Shown piece by piece: positions 1 through 7,435 of a DNA stretch of 10,000 bases. Under the pieces are notes generated by a model, which made no database searches, was not told the DNA's origin, and worked only from the letters and a program-made list of their open reading frames with translations. A program made the position numbers and the translations under genes. The stretch spans positions 70,001 through 80,000 of the forward strand of contig JAXCGZ010019190.1 in NCBI GenBank assembly GCA_037179515.1. The letters run 5' to 3'. This stretch comes from Halocaridina rubra. Lineage: Eukaryota; Arthropoda; Malacostraca; Decapoda; Atyidae. Every line of letters begins with the position of its first letter. Position 1 is the stretch's first letter.

Positions 1-2
1 GT

Positions 3-140
3 AAGAAAACTTCTTCGCAGGATGTAAGGAAATACTTTTTCAGTGTAAGAGTAGTTGATAATTGGAATTGGCTAAGCGAGGAGGTAGTTAATGCTATCTC
101 AATCCAAAGTTTTAAGGACAGGTATGATAAGTATCACTAA
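3..140 (+). CDS. LINE polyprotein, C-terminal 45 residues (partial)
   Basis: Open frame from the window edge to TAA at 138-140. It encodes the extreme C-terminus of the LINE ORF2-type protein: the signatures DVRKYFFSVRVVDNWN, LSEEVVNAIS and SFKDRYDKYH recur in copies 3 to 7. This domain lies downstream of the reverse transcriptase in CR1/L2-like proteins and its exact role is not established here. The copy has tgg (Trp) where the minus-strand copies have tcg (Ser) in NWNSL, a change shared only with copy 3. No lesion is seen in the visible part, but the neighbouring junction shows the copy belongs to a broken cluster, so a functional gene is unlikely. Confidence 0.7.
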   Translation, partial: KKTSSQDVRKYFFSVRVVDNWNWLSEEVVNAISIQSFKDRYDKYH

Positions 141-200
141 GTATAAAATGGAACCGATCAGGAGACGGGAAGATACGAGCTTTGGTCTCTTTCCCGTAAA

Positions 201-228
201 CACAATTAGGTAATCACAATTAGGTAAT
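201..228 (+). repeat. LINE 3' tail, two 14-bp units
   Basis: Two perfect tandem units of cacaattaggtaat (201-214 and 215-228). The same unit ends copy 3 twice (1357-1384, one mismatch), copy 7 twice (8959-8986 on the minus strand, one mismatch) and copy 5 once. It is therefore the 3' terminus of the family and not a random repeat. Confidence 0.85.
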
Positions 229-645
229 CATTACCTTACATTTTGAAGTATTGAATTTCATTAGCCACTTTTCTGACCACTCATGCAGATTATTTAGATC
301 CTCCTGAAGTTCTCTACCATTGTTCTCGTTTTTTACTTTCTTCACAATCTTTGCATCATCTGCAAACATATTCATGAATGAATTTACAGACTCTGGTAGG
401 TCATTTACATATACAAGGAACAAAAGTGGCCCTAAAACTGAACCCTGTGGAACTCCACTACTAACTCTTCTCCATTCAGACACTGAGTGTCTTACTCTAA
501 TCCTCTGTTCCCTTCCTTCGAAGTAAGTTTTTATCCATTCCATAACATTTCCACCTATTCTAGCCATTGATTGCAGCTTCCTAATAAGTCTCCCATGTGG
601 AACAGTGTCAAACGCTTTCTGGAAGTCTAGGATGTTCTTGGATTT
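220..645 (-). pseudogene. Non-LTR reverse transcriptase palm fragment
   Basis: The protein copies LINE RNA into DNA at the nicked target; only the palm is present here. On the minus strand the frame is open from 645 (stop at 646-648) to 220. Reading in element sense: motif A LDFQKAFD (607-630) with the catalytic Asp, then WIKTYFEGREQ, motif B GVPQGSVLGP (about 424-453), VNDLPESV, motif C FADD (355-366) with the Asp pair, and LHEWSEKWLMKFN before the KCKVM break at about 231. The frame has no internal stop, so the catalytic residues are retained, but the fingers, thumb and C-terminal domain are missing. FADD in place of YADD is common in non-LTR enzymes. An ATG-started reading (from 567) is not a real start. 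Confidence 0.85.
228..640 (-). mobile_element. LINE copy 2, internal reverse transcriptase segment, inverted relative to copies 1 and 3
   Basis: This minus-strand LINE segment contains the RT palm only. It has neither the C-terminal domain nor the 3' tail. It abuts the tail of copy 1 at 228-230 and ends near 640, before an unrelated stretch that includes a short hairpin (tcaccct/agggtga at 646-661) and a compound microsatellite. Over about 305 bases it differs from copy 7 at about four positions by eye, so it is a young copy or shares a recent source with copy 7. Its position just left of plus-strand copy 3 suggests a twin-primed insertion. Confidence 0.85.
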
Positions 646-675
646 TCACCCTTGAGGGTGAGCGGACCTTCCACT

Positions 676-690
676 TGTGTGTGTGTGTGC

Positions 691-785
<95 letters not shown>

Positions 786-828
786 TAGATAGATAGATAG
801 ATAGATAGACACACATACACACACACAC
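676..828. repeat. Compound microsatellite (TG)n-(AT)n-(GATA)n-(CA)n
   Basis: Four simple motifs follow in order: (TG)7 at 676-689, (AT)n at about 699-783, (GATA)n to about 808 and imperfect (CA)n at 809-828. The outer TG and CA tracts are complementary, so the ends could pair around the self-complementary AT core. The array fills the junction between inverted LINE segment copy 2 and plus-strand copy 3. ORFs across it are translations of the repeat. Confidence 0.95.
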
Positions 829-1296
829 ATGGACAAGGAAATGTTCAGAAATATTTATGTAACCTATGTGAGGCCAAAACTCGAATTTGCAGCCCCCTTT
901 TGGAATCCGCACTTGAAAAAGCACATAGCTAAGCTTGAAAAAGTTTAAAGACATGCCACGAAACTGGTGCCAGAAATACGCAATCTCACTTATGATGAGA
1001 GGCTGAGGGAATTAGACTTACCATCACTCGAAGCTAGAAGAGTGAGGGGGGATATGGTGACAGTCTTTAAATTCCTTCATGGTTATGATTGAGTGGATAA
1101 GGATCGATATTTTGATATGGCTGGCTCTAGAACTAGAGGTCATAGTTTGAAGCTTCGTAAGAAAACTTCTTTGCAGGATGTAAGGAAATACTTTTTCAGT
1201 GTAAGATTAGTTGATAATTGGAATTGGCTAAGCGAGGAGGTAGTTAATGCTATCTCAATCCATAGTTTTAAGGACAGGTATGATAAGTATCACTAA
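829..1296 (+). pseudogene. LINE polyprotein C-terminal half, two in-frame stops
   Basis: The frame from 829 reads [19 protein letters not shown], then [16 protein letters not shown], a TAA stop at 946-948 where copy 7 has Gln, then [30 protein letters not shown] and VTVFKFLHGYD. A TGA follows at 1090-1092 (Arg in copies 5 and 7), then DRYFDMAGSRTRGHSLKL and the C-terminal signatures to TAA at 1294-1296. About 155 residues are covered. Both stops are single-base changes of the kind C to T, typical of decay. The ATG at 829 is an internal Met of the element, not a start codon. NWNWL carries the Trp shared with copy 1. Confidence 0.88.
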
Positions 1297-1320
1297 GTCT
1301 AAAATGGAACCGATCAGAAG

Positions 1321-1353
1321 ACGGGAAGATACGAGCTTTGGGCTCTTTCCCGT
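1321..1353 (+). other. LINE 3' UTR stem-loop
   Basis: Outer arms acgggaa and ttcccgt pair over seven bases. An inner stem gagc/gctc closes a five-base loop (tttgg), with a five-base bulge on the left side. Equivalent stems are at 165-197, and on the minus strand at 8212-8244, 8705-8737 and 8990-9022. In L2-type LINEs such as eel UnaL2, a 3' stem-loop next to short tail repeats is recognised by the reverse transcriptase. The same role here is inference. Confidence 0.65.
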
Positions 1354-1356
1354 AAA

Positions 1357-1384
1357 CACAATTAGGTAGTCACAATTAGGTAAT
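1357..1384 (+). repeat. LINE copy 3 tail, two 14-bp units
   Basis: Two units of the family tail (cacaattaggtagt and cacaattaggtaat) end the element. The following bases turn directly into (CA)n, so the CA tract appears to grow out of the tail. Confidence 0.85.
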
Positions 1385-1402
1385 CACACACACGTGTGTG
1401 TG
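1385..1402. repeat. 18-bp CA/TG palindrome
   Basis: Perfect self-complementary sequence: cacacacac followed by gtgtgtgtg, at the 3' boundary of LINE copy 3. It may be a microsatellite that flipped strand during slippage or repair. Confidence 0.85.
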
Positions 1403-2545
<1,143 letters not shown>

Positions 2546-2620
2546 AGTCACAGGAAAACAGTCGCAGGTAAAATACAACGTTAGGTTAGGTTAGGTTAAG
2601 TTAGACTATTTCCTGTGACT
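2546..2620. repeat. Inverted repeat enclosing TTAGG array
   Basis: A perfect 12-bp pair, agtcacaggaaa at 2546-2557 and tttcctgtgact at 2609-2620, surrounds a short array of the arthropod telomere unit at 2581-2604. A second diverged copy of the left motif (agtcgcaggtaaaa) lies at 2560-2573. The structure may be the remnant of a small non-autonomous element. No flanking duplication was found. Confidence 0.7.
2581..2604 (+). repeat. Interstitial (TTAGG)n, telomere-type
   Basis: Three perfect TTAGG units followed by degenerate TTAAG and TTAGA units. TTAGG is the common arthropod telomere repeat. The array is far too short to be a telomere and is best read as an interstitial or element-borne array. 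Confidence 0.8.
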
Positions 2621-2712
2621 TTTTTGTGTGACTTATTAACCTATGATTTTTTAATCCGTGTCTTTTTAACCTTTAATTTTTTTAATCCGTGACTTTTTTT
2701 TACTGGAAATCC
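2615..2712 (+). repeat. Degenerate ~30-bp tandem repeat
   Basis: Units of about 30 and 31 bases at 2628-2657 and 2658-2688 share the pattern gtgNct...taacct...ttttttaatcc. A shortened unit at 2689-2712 also ends in aatcc, and a partial unit at 2615-2627 precedes them. The units keep gtgact-like starts, the same motif as the adjacent inverted repeat arm, so the whole stretch 2546-2712 may be one element. Confidence 0.6.
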
Positions 2713-3330
2713 TATGTAAAGTACAAAGACAACCTCTACACATTTAGGCTAATCTACGCTTGCGGTCATCGGCTGCCGATTTTCATCTTAGAGTATAATG
2801 CATAAATACTTGCCCGCTGTTACACATCTTCCTCCTGAAATAAGCACCGACTTGGTGGCAAAGACGCGTCATTAGCTCGCATTGCGTGTTGTATAAAATT
2901 TATCACAAAGTTAATCATCCTTTGCATCGGGCACTTGTCTGGCTTATTTCATCTTACACGCATTATCAGGGATGCAACCCAATGCCAACAGTTGATAATT
3001 TTCTTTCGTCTAAATTAATACGAATTAATATTCAAGAAATTTCATTCTAGCTACCCGTAGGAAGTGGAACGTATCGCTTAGCCATTGCTGTTTAATCAAT
3101 GGAGATTTTAAAATTGGCACATAAATTTCTATGAAGCAGGCTTTAAATATGATTTTTTTTTTAAAATTAAAGTGGAATAATGCCAGTATTGGAATACTGA
3201 GTTGTACCATTTTATATCTTCTCTTTTTCCTTTTCCCCACCAAGTTGCTAACCTTTCCTGGAGCCATCGGGTTTGTAGTCGGTGACTTTTCCGGCTGGTC
3301 ACATGGCATATTGCTTGAGTTTAATAGTGA
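2713..3330. other. Unassigned DNA with a GC-richer patch
   Basis: No coding region recognised. The patch at about 3258-3305 is richer in G and C than its surroundings and sits just before the TAA array, as seen when a microsatellite forms at the end of a dispersed repeat, but I cannot identify a family. Confidence 0.45.
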
Positions 3331-3349
3331 TAATAATAATAATAATAAC

Positions 3350-3442
<93 letters not shown>
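3331..3442. repeat. (TAA)n microsatellite
   Basis: A TAA array of 112 bases with one C interruption at 3349. The apparent poly-Asn protein over it is an artefact of the repeat. Confidence 0.97.
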
Positions 3443-3628
3443 TCATCTATAAAAGTTTACTATAGCTACTCTTACGGTTTGTGAAGTGATTATTAGTGAA
3501 AGAATTATAAAAAAAAATCTAGAAATGCAAAATATGTTTAATCTTTAGTATAAGATTAACAATTTAACAAGTTCTTTACAACGTGAATACAATCACCTGA
3601 TAGAAGTAATGAATTAAAGCATATAACT
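3443..3628. other. Unassigned AT-rich DNA
   Basis: AT-rich DNA between the TAA array and the unclassified repeat. Nothing recognisable is seen. Confidence 0.5.
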
Positions 3629-3921
3629 ACAGCTGAAGGATTTTTTTTAACTTAAATAGGTCTGTCCAGGACAGTTCGATGTTAAGTCTTCCTTCAGTAA
3701 CAGTTCTTTTTCTATGCCTACAGTTACACTGAATATTCTTGGATATTCATCACACATCTTTTATTATCCCTTCACATCTGACAAGTCATTACACTCTCCA
3801 TCTCTGTTTCTCTTTACTTTATGTATTCTTCGTGCCCAGGCCCGATGAGGGCTGCTTTATTTTATAATTTTTTTTGGGCCGTCCTGGTGTCAATCATAAA
3901 AAAAATATAAATGCGTGTAGC
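3629..3921 (+). repeat. Unclassified dispersed repeat, copy U1
   Basis: This stretch aligns, with gaps, to the reverse complement of 4470-4723. It starts at acagctgaa (3629) and runs through a conserved core at 3768-3894 to an A-rich end. The strongest block is tgcccaggcccgatgaggg near 3833-3851, which differs from the other copy at one base. Further matches include tcacatctga, a ctttatgta block and ctggtgtca. Neither copy has a long open frame, so this may be a short interspersed element or a relic of a larger transposon. I do not recognise the family. Confidence 0.7.
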
Positions 3922-3955
3922 TTTGAGTCGCGAACGATAATCTCAGGGGCGTGCT

Positions 3956-3982
3956 TGACAACTACTGACTGACTAGTTGTCA
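3956..3982. repeat. 9-bp inverted repeat (hairpin)
   Basis: Perfect arms tgacaacta (3956-3964) and tagttgtca (3974-3982) around a nine-base loop made of a ctgactgac repeat. No terminator or regulatory role can be assigned in this context. Confidence 0.6.
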
Positions 3983-4053
3983 GAGAAGTCATCTAGGTAT
4001 GCAATAACGATGGAAATATGTAACACTCTAATTCAAATAAGGATGACTTCTCT
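3982..4053. repeat. 12-bp inverted repeat with 48-base spacer
   Basis: Perfect arms agagaagtcatc (3982-3993) and gatgacttctct (4042-4053). It shares its left edge with the preceding hairpin. It could be the remnant of a very small inverted-repeat element, but no flanking duplication is evident. Confidence 0.6.
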
Positions 4054-4469
4054 CTTAACTTCAAGACCTTCTTCCTACAACAGATTTTTATAGTTATGTG
4101 AAGTGTAGTACATTTATATGTACTCCCGCACTCTCAAATTGCCTTGGAAGACCAATGCAGCTGCAGCTTGCATACTAGAGAGGATTCTGCTTAACAGCTT
4201 TCTCTATTTGTAACTTCTGGTCTGTCTGTCTGCTTGAATGTAGGTTAATTTTTTTTTTTTTTTTAGTATTGGGAAGCGGTCGGAGGTTAATTTTTAACAA
4301 CAGATTAAAAATATTTTGGAGTATCACGACACTGAGGGATCTAATATTTATTTCTTTTGTGTAGGACTTATTTAATGCTATTGATCACAGTAAAACAAGA
4401 CAAAAAAAGATGCACAAAACTTTCTCGTGGTTGGAATATTTAATATTTTGTTTTTCAAAACGTAATTAC
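4054..4469. other. Unassigned DNA with T15 run
   Basis: AT-rich spacer between the two copies of the unclassified repeat. It contains a T run at 4250-4264 but no gene or RNA that I can recognise. Confidence 0.5.
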
Positions 4470-4723
4470 CTGCTCAACACATTTTCTTTTTGCGTGTGAC
4501 ACCAGAACAGGCAAAAAATATTGCCCTCATCGAGCCTGGGCACAAAGGAAACATAAAGCAAAGATAAATGGAGATGGGGAGTGTTGTGACTTGTTCAGAT
4601 GTGACGAGACAGCGAGAGATGTGTAAGGGACATGAATGTATATTCGCTGTAAATGTTAGCGATATGAAAAGTACCATACTTGTCTTGGCCAGTTCTGTTG
4701 AAGTCAAATAGACTTTCAGCTGT
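4470..4723 (-). repeat. Unclassified dispersed repeat, copy U2 (inverted)
   Basis: On the minus strand this copy aligns to U1 from acagctgaa (ending at 4723) through tgcccaggctcgatgaggg (near 4523-4541) to ctggtgtca and an A-rich end near 4470. It lies about 550 bases from U1 in the opposite orientation. A 77-residue minus-strand ORF (4474-4707) lies within it, and one plus-strand frame also has few stops. The U1 counterpart is broken in the same frames, so coding is not supported. Confidence 0.7.
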
Positions 4724-4781
4724 TAAAGATATACAACATCCTTAATCACTTTGCCTTACCTGCAGTGTTTCTTCCGTTATC

Positions 4782-4878
4782 CATACAAAAACAGTTTTCC
4801 AAAAAGGAGAGAAACTATTTTATAGATATACTTTCATACAAATTCAGTTTTCCAAAAAGCAGACAAGCTACTTAATAA

Positions 4879-4880
<2 letters not shown>
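4782..4880 (+). repeat. Two-copy 53-bp direct repeat
   Basis: Units starting catacaaa at 4782 and 4835 share cagttttccaaaaag and the pattern agagaaacta/agacaagcta. The second unit ends where the T44 tract begins. Confidence 0.75.

Positions 4881-4924
<44 letters not shown>
4881..4924. repeat. T44 homopolymer (poly-A on the minus strand)
   Basis: 44 consecutive T. On the minus strand it could be the poly-A tail of a retroposed sequence lying at 4925 and beyond. I could not recognise such a sequence or its target duplication. The exact length may be affected by sequencing error. Confidence 0.9.
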
Positions 4925-4926
<2 letters not shown>

Positions 4927-6056
4927 AAGAAAGCTATAAAGAGGGATATAATGGCCCTTATCGAAATTCGAGATCTTTAAAATACTGTTCTAGTATTGGT
5001 ACCGCCCTTCTACTCCGTGTTTTCTGCGTGACGCAAAAGTCGACTAAATGGAGCAGAGCAAAGGGATTGGAAATCTCCTCCTCTGTATTTTCTTCCCGCA
5101 GTGTCAAGGTATTTTGATTTGACTCAGCCACTCCCCTTATAAGGGGTTATATACTTCTTGTATATAGATAGATAGATTCAGTGAAGTTGTAGAAGGGACA
5201 AGAGTCGACCACTCAACCTTAAAGTTGGAATGCATTTTTTTTACGAGGCAGCAAACGAATATCTCGGAATCCTTTATGTCCTATGGACTATAGATTAAGC
5301 CTAAAAAGAACTTCCCAACTCCACTTGTTAGGTGGACTTGATATTGTGTTGTTTTCTACAATGTCTTTCAATATTCCATTAAAAGTGTTTGATGGAATGG
5401 CAACTCGATATACTGTTCGCATACTTAATGACTAGTGTTACGGAATTAATATATCAAAGTTGGGGAAAATGATATCATGCACTCAGGCTTGAGTATGGGT
5501 GTGTATATACGCCTGCTCTTTGTTTTTTTTGTAAGAATGCAAATTCCTGTTAACGTGATATATATCAGGGGAGGCTAAACCGTGATTCACGAAACACGCG
5601 CTGCTCCTTTGGCATATAATGTGGGTCTTTTGAAAATAGGTTGGCGGCACAGCCCTTGCTTTTCATAAAGGTAAATTAATAAAATTCAAACTTTATAATT
5701 ATATACGAGTTATGGATAGTGACCCCACTGGATGAACATCTAAGTTTGATGTTTATTGATAATAAAAATATAAATAAGAAATTAAAGAATAATTTTAATG
5801 TTAGAGTTGAATAAGGCATTTTTCTCTCGGAGCTGGGGAAAGAATGGGTAGGACACAGAGGGATTAAATCAATTTCGAGTCATCAAGGGAGGATTACCGA
5901 GGAACAGCAGAGGACTGAGGTCATGAGGAGGGAGATAAAAGATTTGGTGCGCCTAGGACTGGAAATGATCATGAGAAGCTTATGGAGTCTATAGGCCTAG
6001 ACTCAAACATTTGAAGTTTAACGTACGTGACTTCTTTGTCGAAAGTCTATACACCC
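4925..6056. other. Unassigned DNA; one 14-bp palindrome
   Basis: No gene recognised over about 1.1 kb. A perfect palindrome ccccttataagggg lies at 5133-5146 and a short GATA run at 5163-5176. The stretch 5820-5960 is purine-rich on the plus strand. The 64-residue ORF at 4923-5117 has no recognisable motif. Confidence 0.5.
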
Positions 6057-6600
<544 letters not shown>

Positions 6601-6833
6601 TAATGACCTAAAACTATTTTTGGATCAAGTAAAGATAACGACTCCCAGTACATCAAATAACTCAGTAAAATGCTAGGTTAGGTTAGGTTAGGTTAGCATA
6701 GCTTTGGTTAAGCATGAACTAAATATAATCTAACCTAGATTAACCTAACCTAACAAATTACTGGGTTATTTGATGTACTGGGATGCGTTATCTTTACCTG
6801 ATCCCTGTTTATTTTTTATAAATATGGACATTA
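6601..6833. mobile_element. Fold-back (MITE-like) element with TTAGG-type inner arms
   Basis: The two arms are imperfect reverse complements. cccagtacatcaaataa at 6644-6660 matches 6766-6782 perfectly over 17 bases, and ggatcaagtaaagataacg at 6622-6640 matches 6786-6804 with one mismatch. Weaker similarity extends to taatgacc at 6601 and its counterpart ending at 6833. The arms run inward into telomere-like units (6674-6696 as TAGGT..., 6731-6754 as the complement), leaving a loop of about 35 bases. No ORF lies inside, so it would be non-autonomous. No target duplication is evident, and the family is not recognised. Confidence 0.75.
6674..6696 (+). repeat. Interstitial (TTAGG)n in left fold-back arm
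   Basis: About four and a half units of TTAGG (read as taggt/taggttag). The right arm carries diverged complementary units at 6731-6754. Confidence 0.8.
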
Positions 6834-7010
6834 CTTGCCAAACTCTATTCAAAGGAAACAATTTTATCATATAATAAACCTATGATTAAACACAATTAAG
6901 AAGAAGGAGAATGATGGAAGAAACTGACGCCAGAACTAAAACAAATACCGTAAACACGAAGAAAATTGCAATGAACTATTATATAATGGTGTGCTTAAGT
7001 TACAGTTTTC

Positions 7011-7012
<2 letters not shown>
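6834..7012. other. Unassigned DNA
   Basis: AT-rich DNA with no gene or repeat recognised. The ORF starting at 6911 is mostly the following (TATG)n array. Confidence 0.5.
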
Positions 7013-7042
<30 letters not shown>

Positions 7043-7080
7043 TGTATGTATGTATGTATGTATGTATGTATGTATGTATG

Positions 7081-7110
<30 letters not shown>
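7013..7110. repeat. (TATG)n microsatellite at the 3' end of LINE copy 4
   Basis: 98 bases, about 24.5 perfect TATG units, joined without a gap to the 3' terminus of minus-strand copy 4 (7111). On the element's strand it reads (CATA)n directly after the tail. Confidence 0.97.
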
Positions 7111-7111
<1 letters not shown>

Positions 7112-7184
7112 TTAGCTAATTGTGCTCACGGGATAGAGCCCCATGCTCGTAACACCACATTTCCTGGTCAATTCCATTTTGCAA

Positions 7185-7434
7185 TTAGTGATACTTATCA
7201 TACTTGTCCTTAAAACTATGGATTGAGTTAGCATTAACTACCTCCTCGCTTAGCGAATTCCAATAATCAACTACTCTTACACTAAAAAAAGTACTTCCTT
7301 ACATCCTGCAAAGACATTTTTTTACAAAGCTTCAAACTAGGCCAGCCATATCAAAATATTGATCTCTATCCACTCTGTCATAACCATGAAGGAATTAAAA
7401 AACCGTCACCATATCCCCCTCATTCTTCTAGCTT
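7185..7434 (-). pseudogene. LINE C-terminal domain, multiply broken
   Basis: Element sense reads leftward to the family stop at 7185-7187. Recognisable pieces are YDRVDRDQYFDMAG and VVNANSIHSFKDKYDKYH. Lesions by comparison with copies 5 and 7: one G lost from a G run near 7418, a deletion of about 16 bases that removes most of SRTRGH near 7345, and an extra T in the run near 7287. The reading frame changes at each. It cannot encode the domain. Confidence 0.8.
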
Positions 7435-7435
7435 A

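Larger units (their letters stand above)
1..230 (+). mobile_element. LINE copy 1, 3' end only (C-terminus, 3' UTR, tail)
   Basis: This is the 3' terminal part of a non-LTR retrotransposon, cut by the left window edge. It carries the end of the coding region (stop at 138-140), a UTR of about 60 bases with a stem-loop at 165-197 (arms acgggaa and ttcccgt), and a tail of two 14-bp units at 201-228. By eye it differs from copy 3 (1158-1386) at only about seven positions, so the two are close relatives. The element stops at 228-230, where minus-strand copy 2 begins; the bases tca fit both. No poly-A is present, as expected for CR1/L2-like elements, which end in short repeats. Confidence 0.85.
825..1386 (+). 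mobile_element. LINE copy 3, 5'-truncated (thumb, C-terminus, 3' UTR, tail)
   Basis: Homology to copy 7 starts at cacatggacaagg inside the end of the (CA)n tract and runs through the coding end (TAA 1294-1296), the 3' UTR and the tail (1357-1384). The UTR stem-loop is best preserved here: outer arms 1321-1327 and 1347-1353, inner arms gagc 1333-1336 and gctc 1342-1345, loop tttgg. After the tail the DNA passes into a CA/TG palindrome. No clear target-site duplication can be assigned because the left side is the inverted copy 2. Confidence 0.9.

Noticed and set aside
228..640. Bacterial group II intron, retron or Penelope-type reverse transcriptase
   Set aside because: The combination [18 protein letters not shown] and FADD with the C-terminal TRGHSLKL/NWNSL domain and a repeat tail fits animal non-LTR elements. 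No GIY-YIG or intron RNA structure was seen.
597..954. ORFs on both strands with Ile-Tyr repeats
   Set aside because: They are translations of the (AT)n, (GATA)n and (CA)n tracts with short unrelated ends, not proteins.
2581..2604. True telomere end
   Set aside because: Only three perfect units, in the middle of other sequence, with a second short array at 6674-6696. They are interstitial.
3131..3484. 117-residue ORF with a long poly-Asn run
   Set aside because: The Asn run is the (TAA)n array. The first 60 residues have no domain I recognise, and the opposite strand is open through the same AT-rich composition.
3832..3851. tRNA-derived SINE promoter box in the repeat core
   Set aside because: The block gcccaggcccgatgaggg does not match an A or B box well, and no paired box lies at the expected spacing.
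4474..4707. 77-residue minus-strand ORF, possible small membrane protein
   Set aside because: It lies inside the unclassified repeat. The related copy at 3629-3921 has stops in the matching frame, so selection for coding is not supported.
6911..7111. 66-residue ORF ending in a YVCM repeat, and similar ORFs at 8422-8803
   Set aside because: The repeat is the (TATG)n array read in frame. The 8422-8520 part is antisense to the LINE coding region.
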